NCBI GenBank assembly: GCA_965651815.1
Contig: CBFGTJ010000213.1
Location: forward strand, 1-5,224
DNA length: 5,224 nt
Direction of reading: 5' to 3'
Source: CBFGTJ01 sp965651815
GTDB taxonomy: Bacteria > Actinomycetota > Acidimicrobiia > Acidimicrobiales > Microtrichaceae
Numbering within the stretch: position 1 is the first letter of the stretch; each line of letters starts with the position of its first letter. Both the position numbers and the translations under genes were made by a program. The notes beneath the pieces were generated by a model. It had not been told where the DNA came from, ran no database searches, and was given only the letters and a program-made list of their open reading frames with translations. Of this stretch, positions 1 through 5,146 are shown piece after piece.

Positions 1-381
1 CGGCGCGCCGACCACCTCGCTGAGCCGCCGCTGCATCTCGTCCTTGTGGGGCGCCAGCTTGGGCCGCTCGGCGATCACCGAGCAGTCCACGTTCACCGGC
101 TCCCAGCCCGCGTCGCGCACACGTCGCACCACCTCGGCCAGCAGCTCGAGGCTGTCGGCGCCGCGCCAGCGCTCGTCGGTGTCGGGGAACAGCTGGCCGA
201 TGTCGCCCAGGCCGGCGGGGCCGAGCAGCGCGTCCGCGACGGCGTGGGCGATCGCGTCCGCGTCGGAGTGCCCCTCGAGGCCCGGCCCATCGGGGAAGCG
301 GACCCCGCCGAGCACCAGCGGGCGGGACGGGTCGGTCGAGAAGCGGTGCACGTCGAAGCCGTTGCCGATGCGCAGGGTCAT
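1..381 (-). CDS. ispF: 2-C-methyl-D-erythritol 2,4-cyclodiphosphate synthase, C-terminus off the window
   Basis: This is the IspF enzyme of the MEP isoprenoid pathway. It closes CDP-methylerythritol 2-phosphate into the cyclic diphosphate and releases CMP, as a cytoplasmic trimer with a divalent metal. The 127 visible residues contain the family signatures: GFDVH at 8-12 (metal ligands D10 and H12), EGHSDADAIAH at 36-46 (H38, and metal ligand H46), DALLGPAGLGDIG at 50-62, FPDTD at 65-69, GADS at 74-77 and ERPKLAPH at 105-112. IspF is usually about 155-160 residues, so roughly 30 C-terminal residues, including the usual TTTE and GRGEG motifs, lie beyond base 1. The ATG at 381 overlaps the ispD stop as ATGA and has GGGAGG seven to nine bases upstream, so the two genes are translationally coupled. 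One oddity is Asn7, where many homologues have His before GFDVH. Identification is secure. Confidence 0.96.
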   Translation of the reverse strand, partial: MTLRIGNGFDVHRFSTDPSRPLVLGGVRFPDGPGLEGHSDADAIAHAVADALLGPAGLGDIGQLFPDTDERWRGADSLELLAEVVRRVRDAGWEPVNVDCSVIAERPKLAPHKDEMQRRLSEVVGAP

Positions 382-1067
382 CGCGTCACACCTCCCAGCA
401 GCGCGGCGGCCACGGCGAGGTCCTCCGGTCCGGTGAGCTTCAGGTTCGTCGACTCGCCCTCGACCATCGTGACCGGCGCGCCGATCGCCTCGACCAGCCC
501 CGCGTCGTCGGTCGCGTCGCCACCACCCGCGTGCGCGCGCCGCAGCAGCGCCGCGTCGAACCCCTGCGGGGTCTGCACCGCCCGCAGCTGGTCCCGGTCC
601 ACCACGCCCCCGTCGACGTGGCGGATCGTGTCGACCACCGGCACCACCGGCACGACCGCTCCCGCCCCGCCGAGCACGGCGTCGCGCACCCGCTCGAACA
701 GCTCGGTCGAGGCGAGCGGGCGGGCCGCGTCGTGCACCAGCACCACCTCGGCGTCCCCGGGCACCGCGGCGAGCCCGGCCCGCACCGAGTCCGCCCGGGT
801 GGCCCCGCCGGCCACGACGGCGTCCGCGCCGAGACCGGCCACCTCGGGTTCAGCCACGTGCTCCGCCGGTACGACGACCACCACCGCGTCGACCGCGCCG
901 CGCGCCGCGGCGAGCGAGCGTTCGAGCACGGTGCCGCCGCCCAGGCGTGCGAACTGCTTCGCGCTGCCGAAGCGGCGCCCCGCACCGCCCGCGACGACGA
1001 TGCACCACACGCGCCGGGCGCGCGCCGCGCCCGATCGGTCGTTGGAGGCGTCACCGGCAGGGCTCAT
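378..1067 (-). CDS. ispD: 2-C-methyl-D-erythritol 4-phosphate cytidylyltransferase
   Basis: IspD joins CTP and methylerythritol 4-phosphate to give CDP-methylerythritol, the third MEP pathway step; the product passes through IspE before the neighbouring IspF. The 229-residue product has the expected nucleotidyltransferase motifs: AGGAGRRFG at 26-34 and SAKQF at 35-39 (CTP loop and lysine), GGATRADSV at 87-95, VHDAARP at 111-117, VVPVVDTIR at 139-149, AVQTPQGF at 163-170, TDDAGLVEA at 186-194 and GESTNLKLTGPEDLAVA at 204-220. The reading frame is open further upstream. I chose the ATG at 1067 because TAGCGT stands eight bases before it and no Shine-Dalgarno is present, as at other heads of units here. 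This gives an Ala/Arg-rich N-terminal extension of about 19 residues before the core; a GTG at 1010 is an alternative start. The gene overlaps ispF by four bases and diverges from the crp-like gene. Confidence 0.95.
   Translation of the reverse strand: MSPAGDASNDRSGAARARRVWCIVVAGGAGRRFGSAKQFARLGGGTVLERSLAAARGAVDAVVVVVPAEHVAEPEVAGLGADAVVAGGATRADSVRAGLAAVPGDAEVVLVHDAARPLASTELFERVRDAVLGGAGAVVPVVPVVDTIRHVDGGVVDRDQLRAVQTPQGFDAALLRRAHAGGGDATDDAGLVEAIGAPVTMVEGESTNLKLTGPEDLAVAAALLGGVTR
391..396 (-). promoter_or_regulatory. Shine-Dalgarno for ispF inside the end of ispD
   Basis: The minus strand reads GGGAGGTGTGACGCG directly before the ispF ATG at 381. This strong ribosome site sits within the last ispD codons. 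It supports the ATG chosen for ispF and reinitiation or coupling at the ATGA overlap. Confidence 0.75.
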
Positions 1068-1075
1068 CGCCGGGG

Positions 1076-1081
1076 ACGCTA
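1076..1081 (-). promoter_or_regulatory. candidate -10 element (TAGCGT) of ispDF, leaderless type
   Basis: The minus strand reads TAGCGT, then CCCCGGCG, then the ispD ATG at 1067. TANNNT is the actinobacterial -10 pattern, and the spacing places the start of transcription at or within about two bases of the start codon. No convincing -35 was seen. Confidence 0.5.
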
Positions 1082-1113
1082 CCGCCGTCGGAGCGGCGCG
1101 GGCGCCGGCCGCC

Positions 1114-1126
1114 GGGGTGCCACCCC
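1114..1126. promoter_or_regulatory. GGGGTG-C-CACCCC palindrome between ispD and crp
   Basis: This is a perfect 13-base inverted repeat in the 82-base divergent gap. Counted from a start of transcription at 1150 it covers about -36 to -24, so it could be an operator of the crp-like gene, or of both genes. It does not match the TGTGA-N6-TCACA consensus of Crp, and short GC palindromes arise often by chance in such DNA. Confidence 0.25.
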
Positions 1127-1136
1127 GCGTTGTCGG

Positions 1137-1142
1137 TACGAT
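1137..1142 (+). promoter_or_regulatory. candidate -10 element (TACGAT) of the crp-like gene, leaderless type
   Basis: TACGAT is followed by seven bases (GCACGCC) and then GTG at 1150. This fits a leaderless transcript starting at or next to the GTG. The earlier in-frame ATG at 1141 overlaps the hexamer itself, which argues against it as the true start. Confidence 0.5.
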
Positions 1143-1149
1143 GCACGCC

Positions 1150-1809
1150 GTGAGCGACATGGACCTGGTGCTGGACGCCGAGCTCTTCGACAACTTCGAC
1201 GAGGACGACCGGCGTCAGCTCGCCGACGCCGCCGAGACGATCGACCTCATCCGCAGCGACGTGGTGTTCGAGGAGAACGCCGAGGCGGACGCCTGCTACG
1301 TCGTCACCAGCGGCCGCATCGCGATCTCGAACAAGTCCTTCGACGGGCGCGAATCGATGGTCGCGATCATGGAGCGCGGCGACCTGTTCGGTGAGATGGG
1401 GCTGTTCGACGGGCTGGGACGGTCCGCCGAGGCGCGGGCGCTCGAGCCGTCGACCCTCATCCGCATCCCCTACGACGTGCTGCGCTCGATCTGGGAGTCG
1501 AAGCCCGAGCTGCTGTGGTCGGTCGTCCGGCTGCTGAGCCTGCGCATCCGCAACACCGACGAGGCACTGGCGGACGCGTTCTTCCTGGACGTGACCGGCC
1601 GCACCGCGAAGCACCTGCTCGAGCTGGCGGGGGAGCAGGACGAGTTCGAGATCCCGATCACCCAGGAGGAGCTGGCCGGGCTGGTCGGTGCGTCCCGGGA
1701 GCGGGTCAACAAGGCGATCGCCAGCTTCCTGCGGCTCGGCTGGATCGAGCAGAACGACCGCTCCTACCGCATCCTCAAGCGGCGGGAGCTGGAGATCCGC
1801 TCCCAGTAG
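1150..1809 (+). CDS. Crp/Fnr family cyclic-nucleotide-type transcription regulator
   Basis: This is a cytoplasmic DNA-binding dimer of the Crp family, 219 residues long. Residues 10-110 form the cyclic-nucleotide-binding beta-roll. The phosphate-binding cassette GDLFGEMGLFDGLGRSAEAR at 77-96 keeps the Glu (E82) and Arg-Ser pair (R91, S92) that hold cAMP in E. coli CRP. A dimer helix follows at about 112-140. The winged helix has the recognition region TQEELAGLVGASRERVNKAI at 171-190, with R183, E184 and K188 at the places of CRP R180, E181 and R185. This resembles the mycobacterial Crp segment (SRETVNKAL), so cAMP binding and a CRP-like target site are plausible inferences. No Fe-S cysteines of the FNR type are present. 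The GTG start is chosen from the TACGAT-N7-GTG arrangement; ATG 1141 or 1159 are alternatives. It diverges from ispDF and converges on the hydrolase gene. Confidence 0.9.
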   Translation: MSDMDLVLDAELFDNFDEDDRRQLADAAETIDLIRSDVVFEENAEADACYVVTSGRIAISNKSFDGRESMVAIMERGDLFGEMGLFDGLGRSAEARALEPSTLIRIPYDVLRSIWESKPELLWSVVRLLSLRIRNTDEALADAFFLDVTGRTAKHLLELAGEQDEFEIPITQEELAGLVGASRERVNKAIASFLRLGWIEQNDRSYRILKRRELEIRSQ

Positions 1810-1814
1810 CCGAC

Positions 1815-1835
1815 CGGCGGCCCGCTCAGCCGCCG
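1815..1835. terminator. short GC hairpin in the convergent crp/hydrolase junction
   Basis: CGGCGGC (1815-1821) pairs with GCCGCCG (1829-1835) around a seven-base loop, just after the crp stop and across the hydrolase stop. The symmetrical stem could end transcription on both strands. There is no U-tract, so this is only a candidate. Confidence 0.35.
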
Positions 1836-2494
1836 AGGAACTCGATCACCCTGCGCCAGGCGTCCGCCGCGTCGTCGGGCCGGTGCGCCGGGCGGGCCGG
1901 GTCGTGCACGAACCCGTGGTCCGCGCCCTCGTAGCGCACCACGGTCGCGCCCGCCGCCTCGAGCTCCTCGACGTGCTCGGGCGGGGTGAACCCGTCCGCA
2001 GTGCCGATGATCGACATCACCTCGCAGCGGTCCTTGTCCCGCACCGCCTCGAGCGGCGAGCCCTGGCCGGGCCCGGCGAACTGCTCGGGCACGTGGATCA
2101 TCCCGTAGAACGACACGACGCGGTCGAACCGCCCGAGCGACGACGCCTTGAGCGCGTACATGCCGCCCATGCAGAACCCGATCAGGCCGACCGGCGCGGT
2201 GCCGGTCGCATCGGCGGCGGCGAGCAGGTCCGCCATCACGTCCCCGTCGTCGCGGCGGCTCAGCGCCTCCCCGCGGCGGGCGAGGCCGTCGGGGTCGTCG
2301 CTGCCGGGCAGGTCCTGGCCGGGGAACGGCTCCACCGCGATGACCGTCCAACCGGTGCGGGCCGACAGGTCGGCGCACATGTCGTCGAACAGCGGGCGGA
2401 GTCCCCAGATGTCGGGCATCACGACGAGGCCCCGGGCGGGGGCGTCGGCCGCGACGAGCTCTGCGGGCGTGCCGGTGGGTAGCTCGATTCGCAT
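1826..2494 (-). CDS. dienelactone hydrolase family alpha/beta hydrolase
   Basis: This 222-residue protein has the length and fold pattern of dienelactone hydrolases. The catalytic triad is visible: nucleophile C108 in GFCMGG (106-111), D167 in GTADGFTPPEH (164-174) and H193 in GADHGFVHD (190-198). An early strand with MPDIWGL (26-32) is typical of the family. There is no signal peptide or membrane segment, so it should be cytoplasmic. Classical members open dienelactone in chlorocatechol breakdown, but no other aromatic-degradation gene is nearby and the family has many uncharacterised members, so the substrate is unknown. I chose the ATG at 2494 because TACCGT lies seven bases before it; a GTG at 2503 in the same frame would begin inside that hexamer. 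It lies 48 bases downstream of disA on the same strand and converges with the crp-like gene. Confidence 0.9.
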   Translation of the reverse strand: MRIELPTGTPAELVAADAPARGLVVMPDIWGLRPLFDDMCADLSARTGWTVIAVEPFPGQDLPGSDDPDGLARRGEALSRRDDGDVMADLLAAADATGTAPVGLIGFCMGGMYALKASSLGRFDRVVSFYGMIHVPEQFAGPGQGSPLEAVRDKDRCEVMSIIGTADGFTPPEHVEELEAAGATVVRYEGADHGFVHDPARPAHRPDDAADAWRRVIEFLGG

Positions 2495-2501
2495 GGGGAC
2501 C

Positions 2502-2507
2502 ACGGTA
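2502..2507 (-). promoter_or_regulatory. candidate -10 element (TACCGT) of the hydrolase gene, leaderless type
   Basis: The minus strand reads TACCGT-GGTCCCC-ATG, with the start codon seven bases after the hexamer and no Shine-Dalgarno. This suggests the hydrolase has its own promoter in the 48-base gap after disA. Confidence 0.5.
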
Positions 2508-2527
2508 GGGGCTGCGCCGCAGCGCCC
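2508..2527 (-). terminator. bulged GC hairpin after disA
   Basis: On the minus strand GGG-C-GCTGC pairs with GCAGC-CCC across a GGC loop (5 + 3 bp, one bulged C), beginning 15 bases after the disA stop. It could end disA transcription just before the hydrolase promoter. A second small inverted repeat (CCCGT-ACGGG, 2525-2535) overlaps it and could compete. There is no U-tract. Confidence 0.3.
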
Positions 2528-2542
2528 GTGACGGGGGTCCGA

Positions 2543-3628
2543 TCAGGCGTAGCGGTCGAGGATCGAGGACTCGGCGATGCGCGACATCGCGTCCTTGATC
2601 GTCTCGGCCCAGTGCGGCCCGACGCCCTCGACCGCGGCCAGCTCCTCCACCGAGGCCCGGGTGAGCTTGTCCAGCGAGCCGAACTGCTGCACCAGCCGCT
2701 CCGCGACGTGCTCGGGCAGCCGGGGGATGCGCGCGAGCAGCCGGTACCCGCGCGGCTCGATCGAGGCGTCCAGGTCGTCGTCGTGGCCCGACAGGTGCAG
2801 CGCGTGCACGACCTCCTCGGCGTCGAGCAGGTCGTCGATCGGCAGGTCCGACAGCGTCTCGATCGCCTGCTCGAGGTTCCACGAGGAGTCCGACTGGAAG
2901 TAGTCGCGCACGACCAGGCGCCGCTCGTCCTCGACGCCGCCCATCAGCTCCCGCAGCTGGAGCCGCACCAACCGCCCGTCGGTGCCGAGCTCTGTCAGGT
3001 ACTGCTCGATCTCACCCGAGATGCGCGCCACGAGCTCCGCCCGCTGCAGCAGGGTGACCACGTCGCGCAGGGTCACGATGTCCTCGATCTCGAGCGAGGT
3101 GAGGTTCGCGGAGACCTCGTCGAGGCGGGTGCGGTACCGCTCGAGGGTCTGCAGCGCCTGGTTGCAGCGACCGAGGATCGACGGGATCGGCTCCAGCTGG
3201 TACCGCTCGTTCTTCGTGTAGACGGTCACCACCGCCATGTCCTCCGACACGGAGATGACCGGCACGCCGATCGAGCGGGCAACCCGCTCCGCGGTGCGGT
3301 GCCGTGTCCCGGTCTCCTCGGTGGGGACGTTCGGGTTCGGGACCAGGTGCACGTTGGCACGGGCGATGTAGCCCGCGTCCGGGGTGAGCACGATCGCGCC
3401 GTCGGTCTTCGCGAGCTCCGAGAGGCGCTGCGGGGTGAACGACGCGTTCACGAGGAAGCCACCGGAGGAGATGTTGAGCACCTCCGGCCCGTCGCCGATC
3501 ACGATGAGGGCGCCCATCCCGGCCTTCAGGATCCGGTCGATCCCCTCGCGCAGCGGCCGCCCCGGCGCCACCGCGGCCAGCGCGCTCAGCAATTCCTTGC
3601 TGTGGCGTTCGGTGCGGGAATCGTTCAC
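2543..3628 (-). CDS. disA: diadenylate cyclase DisA (c-di-AMP synthase, DNA-scanning)
   Basis: DisA condenses two ATP into the second messenger c-di-AMP, as an octamer that in other bacteria binds branched DNA and slows synthesis at lesions. The 361-residue length matches the family. The N-terminal DAC domain (about 10-140) has DGA at 76-78, with catalytic Asp76, and the ATP motif GTRHRTAER at 107-115. A helical linker spans about 145-290. The C-terminal helix-hairpin-helix DNA-binding part (about 298-351) contains ARIPRLPEHVAERL and AVEGVGPHWAETI. The reading frame is open far upstream, but GTG at 3628 is well supported: GGAGG lies seven bases before it and the product begins close to the usual DisA start. 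It follows radA; RadA is known to interact with DisA and restrain its cyclase in Bacillus and Mycobacterium. The start overlaps a 25-codon leader ORF as GTGA, and the ribosome site lies in a hairpin, so translation is probably coupled to that leader. Confidence 0.96.
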   Translation of the reverse strand: MNDSRTERHSKELLSALAAVAPGRPLREGIDRILKAGMGALIVIGDGPEVLNISSGGFLVNASFTPQRLSELAKTDGAIVLTPDAGYIARANVHLVPNPNVPTEETGTRHRTAERVARSIGVPVISVSEDMAVVTVYTKNERYQLEPIPSILGRCNQALQTLERYRTRLDEVSANLTSLEIEDIVTLRDVVTLLQRAELVARISGEIEQYLTELGTDGRLVRLQLRELMGGVEDERRLVVRDYFQSDSSWNLEQAIETLSDLPIDDLLDAEEVVHALHLSGHDDDLDASIEPRGYRLLARIPRLPEHVAERLVQQFGSLDKLTRASVEELAAVEGVGPHWAETIKDAMSRIAESSILDRYA

Positions 3629-3702
3629 AGGACGACCTCCGGTGGGCGGAGGAGGCGCGCGCCGGCACAACAGGGGCCCCACTGTCGCGATGGTCGCGTC
3701 AT
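3625..3702 (-). CDS. putative 25-residue leaderless leader peptide coupled to disA
   Basis: A short ORF begins with ATG at 3702 (MTRPSRQWGPCCAG...) and ends ...RPPEVVL with a TGA that shares bases with the disA GTG (GTGA). TACACT lies exactly six bases before its ATG, placing the expected transcription start on the A of the ATG, so it would be translated from a leaderless mRNA. Its last codons contain both the disA Shine-Dalgarno and the hairpin covering it. Ribosomes finishing this ORF would melt the hairpin and could reinitiate on disA. Codons 11-12 are consecutive TGT Cys codons. I recognise no family; a regulatory role as a coupling leader is inferred from layout only, and the ORF could be fortuitous. 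Confidence 0.5.
   Translation of the reverse strand: MTRPSRQWGPCCAGARLLRPPEVVL
3636..3640 (-). promoter_or_regulatory. Shine-Dalgarno GGAGG of disA
   Basis: GGAGG is separated by seven bases (TCGTCCT) from the GTG at 3628. It decides the disA start and rejects longer readings of the same frame. It is one arm of the hairpin at 3636-3652. Confidence 0.8.
3636..3652 (-). promoter_or_regulatory. hairpin sequestering the disA ribosome-binding site
   Basis: In the transcript CCTCCG pairs perfectly with CGGAGG across the loop CCCAC, a six-bp stem with five G-C pairs that hides the whole GGAGG. The hairpin lies within the last third of the leader ORF, so a translating ribosome would open it. Confidence 0.5.
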
Positions 3703-3708
3703 CGGCCC

Positions 3709-3714
3709 AGTGTA
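3709..3714 (-). promoter_or_regulatory. candidate -10 element (TACACT) of the disA leader
   Basis: TACACT-GGGCCG-ATG on the minus strand puts the predicted start of transcription on the leader ATG. It lies 33 bases past the radA stop, so disA may have a promoter of its own besides any read-through from radA. No clear -35 is seen; a TGCGGC-GCCGCA palindrome (3723-3734) occupies that area. Confidence 0.5.
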
Positions 3715-3722
3715 GTTGCCGG

Positions 3723-3734
3723 TGCGGCGCCGCA
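3723..3734. repeat. 12-bp zero-loop palindrome TGCGGCGCCGCA before the disA leader
   Basis: This perfect self-complementary sequence covers about -32 to -21 relative to the predicted leader transcription start at 3702 and begins 13 bases past the radA stop. It could be an operator for the disA promoter or a weak stem after radA; chance is also possible at this GC content. Confidence 0.25.
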
Positions 3735-3747
3735 TCGCTGCCCGGGG

Positions 3748-5103
3748 TCAGTCGCGCAGCAACCCGAGCAGGTCGAGGGCCGCGGCCAGCGTGGGCACGC
3801 GGAGCAGCTCGATCGGCGCGTCGACCTCCGGCGCGGAACGGGGCACCAGCGCGGTGGTGAAGCCGAGGCGCGCCGCCTCGGCCAGGCGCCGCTCGAGGCG
3901 CCCCACCTGCCGGAGCTCGCCGGCCAGGCCGACCTCGCCGACCGCGACCGTGGTGGCCCCGACCGGGTGGCCCCGCAGGCTGGACGCGACCGCGCAGCAG
4001 ATGGCCAGGTCGGCGCCCGGCTCGACCACCTTCACCCCGCCGACGGCCATCGCGTACACGTCGAGGCCCTGCACGGGCAGGTGCGCGCGACGTTCGAGCA
4101 CCGCGAGCAGGAGTGACAGCCGACCGGGGTCGAGGCCCTGTGAGGAGCGGCGCGGCTGGGCGAGCGACGAGTCGGCCACCAGCGCCTGCACCTCGACCAG
4201 CAGCGGGCGGCGCCCGTCGAGCGCCGGGGTCACCACCGTGCCCGGCACCCCCGGCCGCCGGTCGCCGAGGAACAGCCCGGAGGGGTCGGGCACCGCCTCG
4301 AGCCCCTCGTTCGCCATCGCGAACAGGCCGAGCTCCTCGGTGGAGCCGAAGCGGTGCTTCGCGGCGCGCAGCAGCCGCAGCGAGTGGTGGCGGTCGCCCT
4401 CGAACGACAGCACGGTGTCGACCACGTGCTCGAGCACCCGTGGCCCGGCGAGCTGCCCCTCCTTGGTGACGTGTCCGACGATCACGACGGTGGTGCCGGT
4501 CCGCTTCGCGGCCTGCACCAGCCGGTGCGAGCACTCCCGCACCTGGGTCACCGAACCGGGGGCCGACGAGAACGCGGGGTCGTGCAGGGTCTGCACCGAG
4601 TCCACCACGCACAGGGCGGGGCGGACCTCCTCGAGGTGGTGCAGCACCGCGGGGAGGGACGTCTCGGCGGCGAGCAGCAACCGCTCGTGCAGCGCGCCGA
4701 GCCGGTCGGCCCGCAGGCGCACCTGGTCGGCGGACTCCTCCCCGCTCACGTAGAGCGCGGTGTCGCCCGCGGCCGTGCGGGCGCCGAGCAGCTGGAGCAC
4801 GAGGGTGGACTTGCCGATGCCGGGCTCGCCGCCGAGCAGCGTGACGCTGCCGGGGACGAGGCCGCCACCGAGGACCCGGTCGAGCTCACCGATGCCGGTG
4901 GGCACCGGGCGGCCGTCCGAGGAGCGCACCGCGGTGATCGGGACGGGCGGCACGGGCGGGGTGGCGAGCCCGGACAGGGAGGAGGGCTCGTCGAGCTCCT
5001 CGGCGAGGGTGTTCCACTCGCCGCAGGAGCCGCACTGCCCCGCCCACTTGGGGGCCTCGACCCCGCAGCTCATGCACCGGAACACGGTCTTCGTCCTCGC
5101 CAT
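3748..5103 (-). CDS. radA: DNA repair and recombination ATPase RadA (Sms)
   Basis: RadA is a RecA-like, DnaB-like ATPase that processes recombination branches and drives branch migration. The 451-residue product (family about 450-460) has, in order: a zinc finger C10-x2-C13 and C24-x2-C27, an ATPase core with Walker A GGEPGIGKST at 91-100 (K98), Walker B ALCVVDS at 163-169, the RadA-specific motif at 249-253, and a C-terminal Lon-like domain (about 285-451) without a protease role. The specific motif reads KHRFG here, not the usual KNRFG. The frame opens at a GTG at 5115, but I chose ATG 5103 because RadA proteins start MARTKT/MAKxKT, and TAGTGT stands eight bases before it. No Shine-Dalgarno is present, which fits a leaderless transcript. 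disA follows on the same strand after 119 bases; RadA is a known partner of DisA. Confidence 0.97.
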   Translation of the reverse strand: MARTKTVFRCMSCGVEAPKWAGQCGSCGEWNTLAEELDEPSSLSGLATPPVPPVPITAVRSSDGRPVPTGIGELDRVLGGGLVPGSVTLLGGEPGIGKSTLVLQLLGARTAAGDTALYVSGEESADQVRLRADRLGALHERLLLAAETSLPAVLHHLEEVRPALCVVDSVQTLHDPAFSSAPGSVTQVRECSHRLVQAAKRTGTTVVIVGHVTKEGQLAGPRVLEHVVDTVLSFEGDRHHSLRLLRAAKHRFGSTEELGLFAMANEGLEAVPDPSGLFLGDRRPGVPGTVVTPALDGRRPLLVEVQALVADSSLAQPRRSSQGLDPGRLSLLLAVLERRAHLPVQGLDVYAMAVGGVKVVEPGADLAICCAVASSLRGHPVGATTVAVGEVGLAGELRQVGRLERRLAEAARLGFTTALVPRSAPEVDAPIELLRVPTLAAALDLLGLLRD

Positions 5104-5111
5104 GGCTGCGC

Positions 5112-5117
5112 ACACTA
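5112..5117 (-). promoter_or_regulatory. candidate -10 element (TAGTGT) of radA, leaderless type
   Basis: The minus strand reads TAGTGT-GCGCAGCC-ATG, with eight bases between hexamer and start codon and no Shine-Dalgarno. The GTG at 5115 lies within the hexamer, which argues against it as the start. No good -35 was found. Confidence 0.45.
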
Positions 5118-5146
5118 GGGAGCGGCTGTGACACCCACGCGGACTG

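Noticed and set aside
46..1149. Long plus-strand open frame continuous with the crp-like gene, about 365 extra codons upstream
   Set aside because: It lies antisense to clear ispF and ispD genes, is low-complexity Ala/Thr/Ser/Arg/Pro-rich, and matches no domain. It is a by-product of high GC.
1068..1193. Longer ispD start, giving 271 residues
   Set aside because: It would run across the divergent promoter region and into the crp coding sequence, and adds only low-complexity residues.
1764..2882. 372-residue minus-strand open frame over the hydrolase and disA
   Set aside because: It overlaps both genes in a shifted frame and shows only Arg/Ala/Pro-rich low-complexity sequence, while the hydrolase and disA frames have full catalytic motifs.
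3629..4612. Upstream extension of the disA frame to a 689-residue protein
   Set aside because: The extension is antibiased Arg/Ala/Gly-rich sequence running through radA in another frame; DisA is normally about 360 residues and the GTG at 3628 has a strong Shine-Dalgarno.
5104..5115. GTG at 5115 as the radA start
   Set aside because: It adds only four residues before the conserved MARTKT start and lies inside the TAGTGT hexamer.
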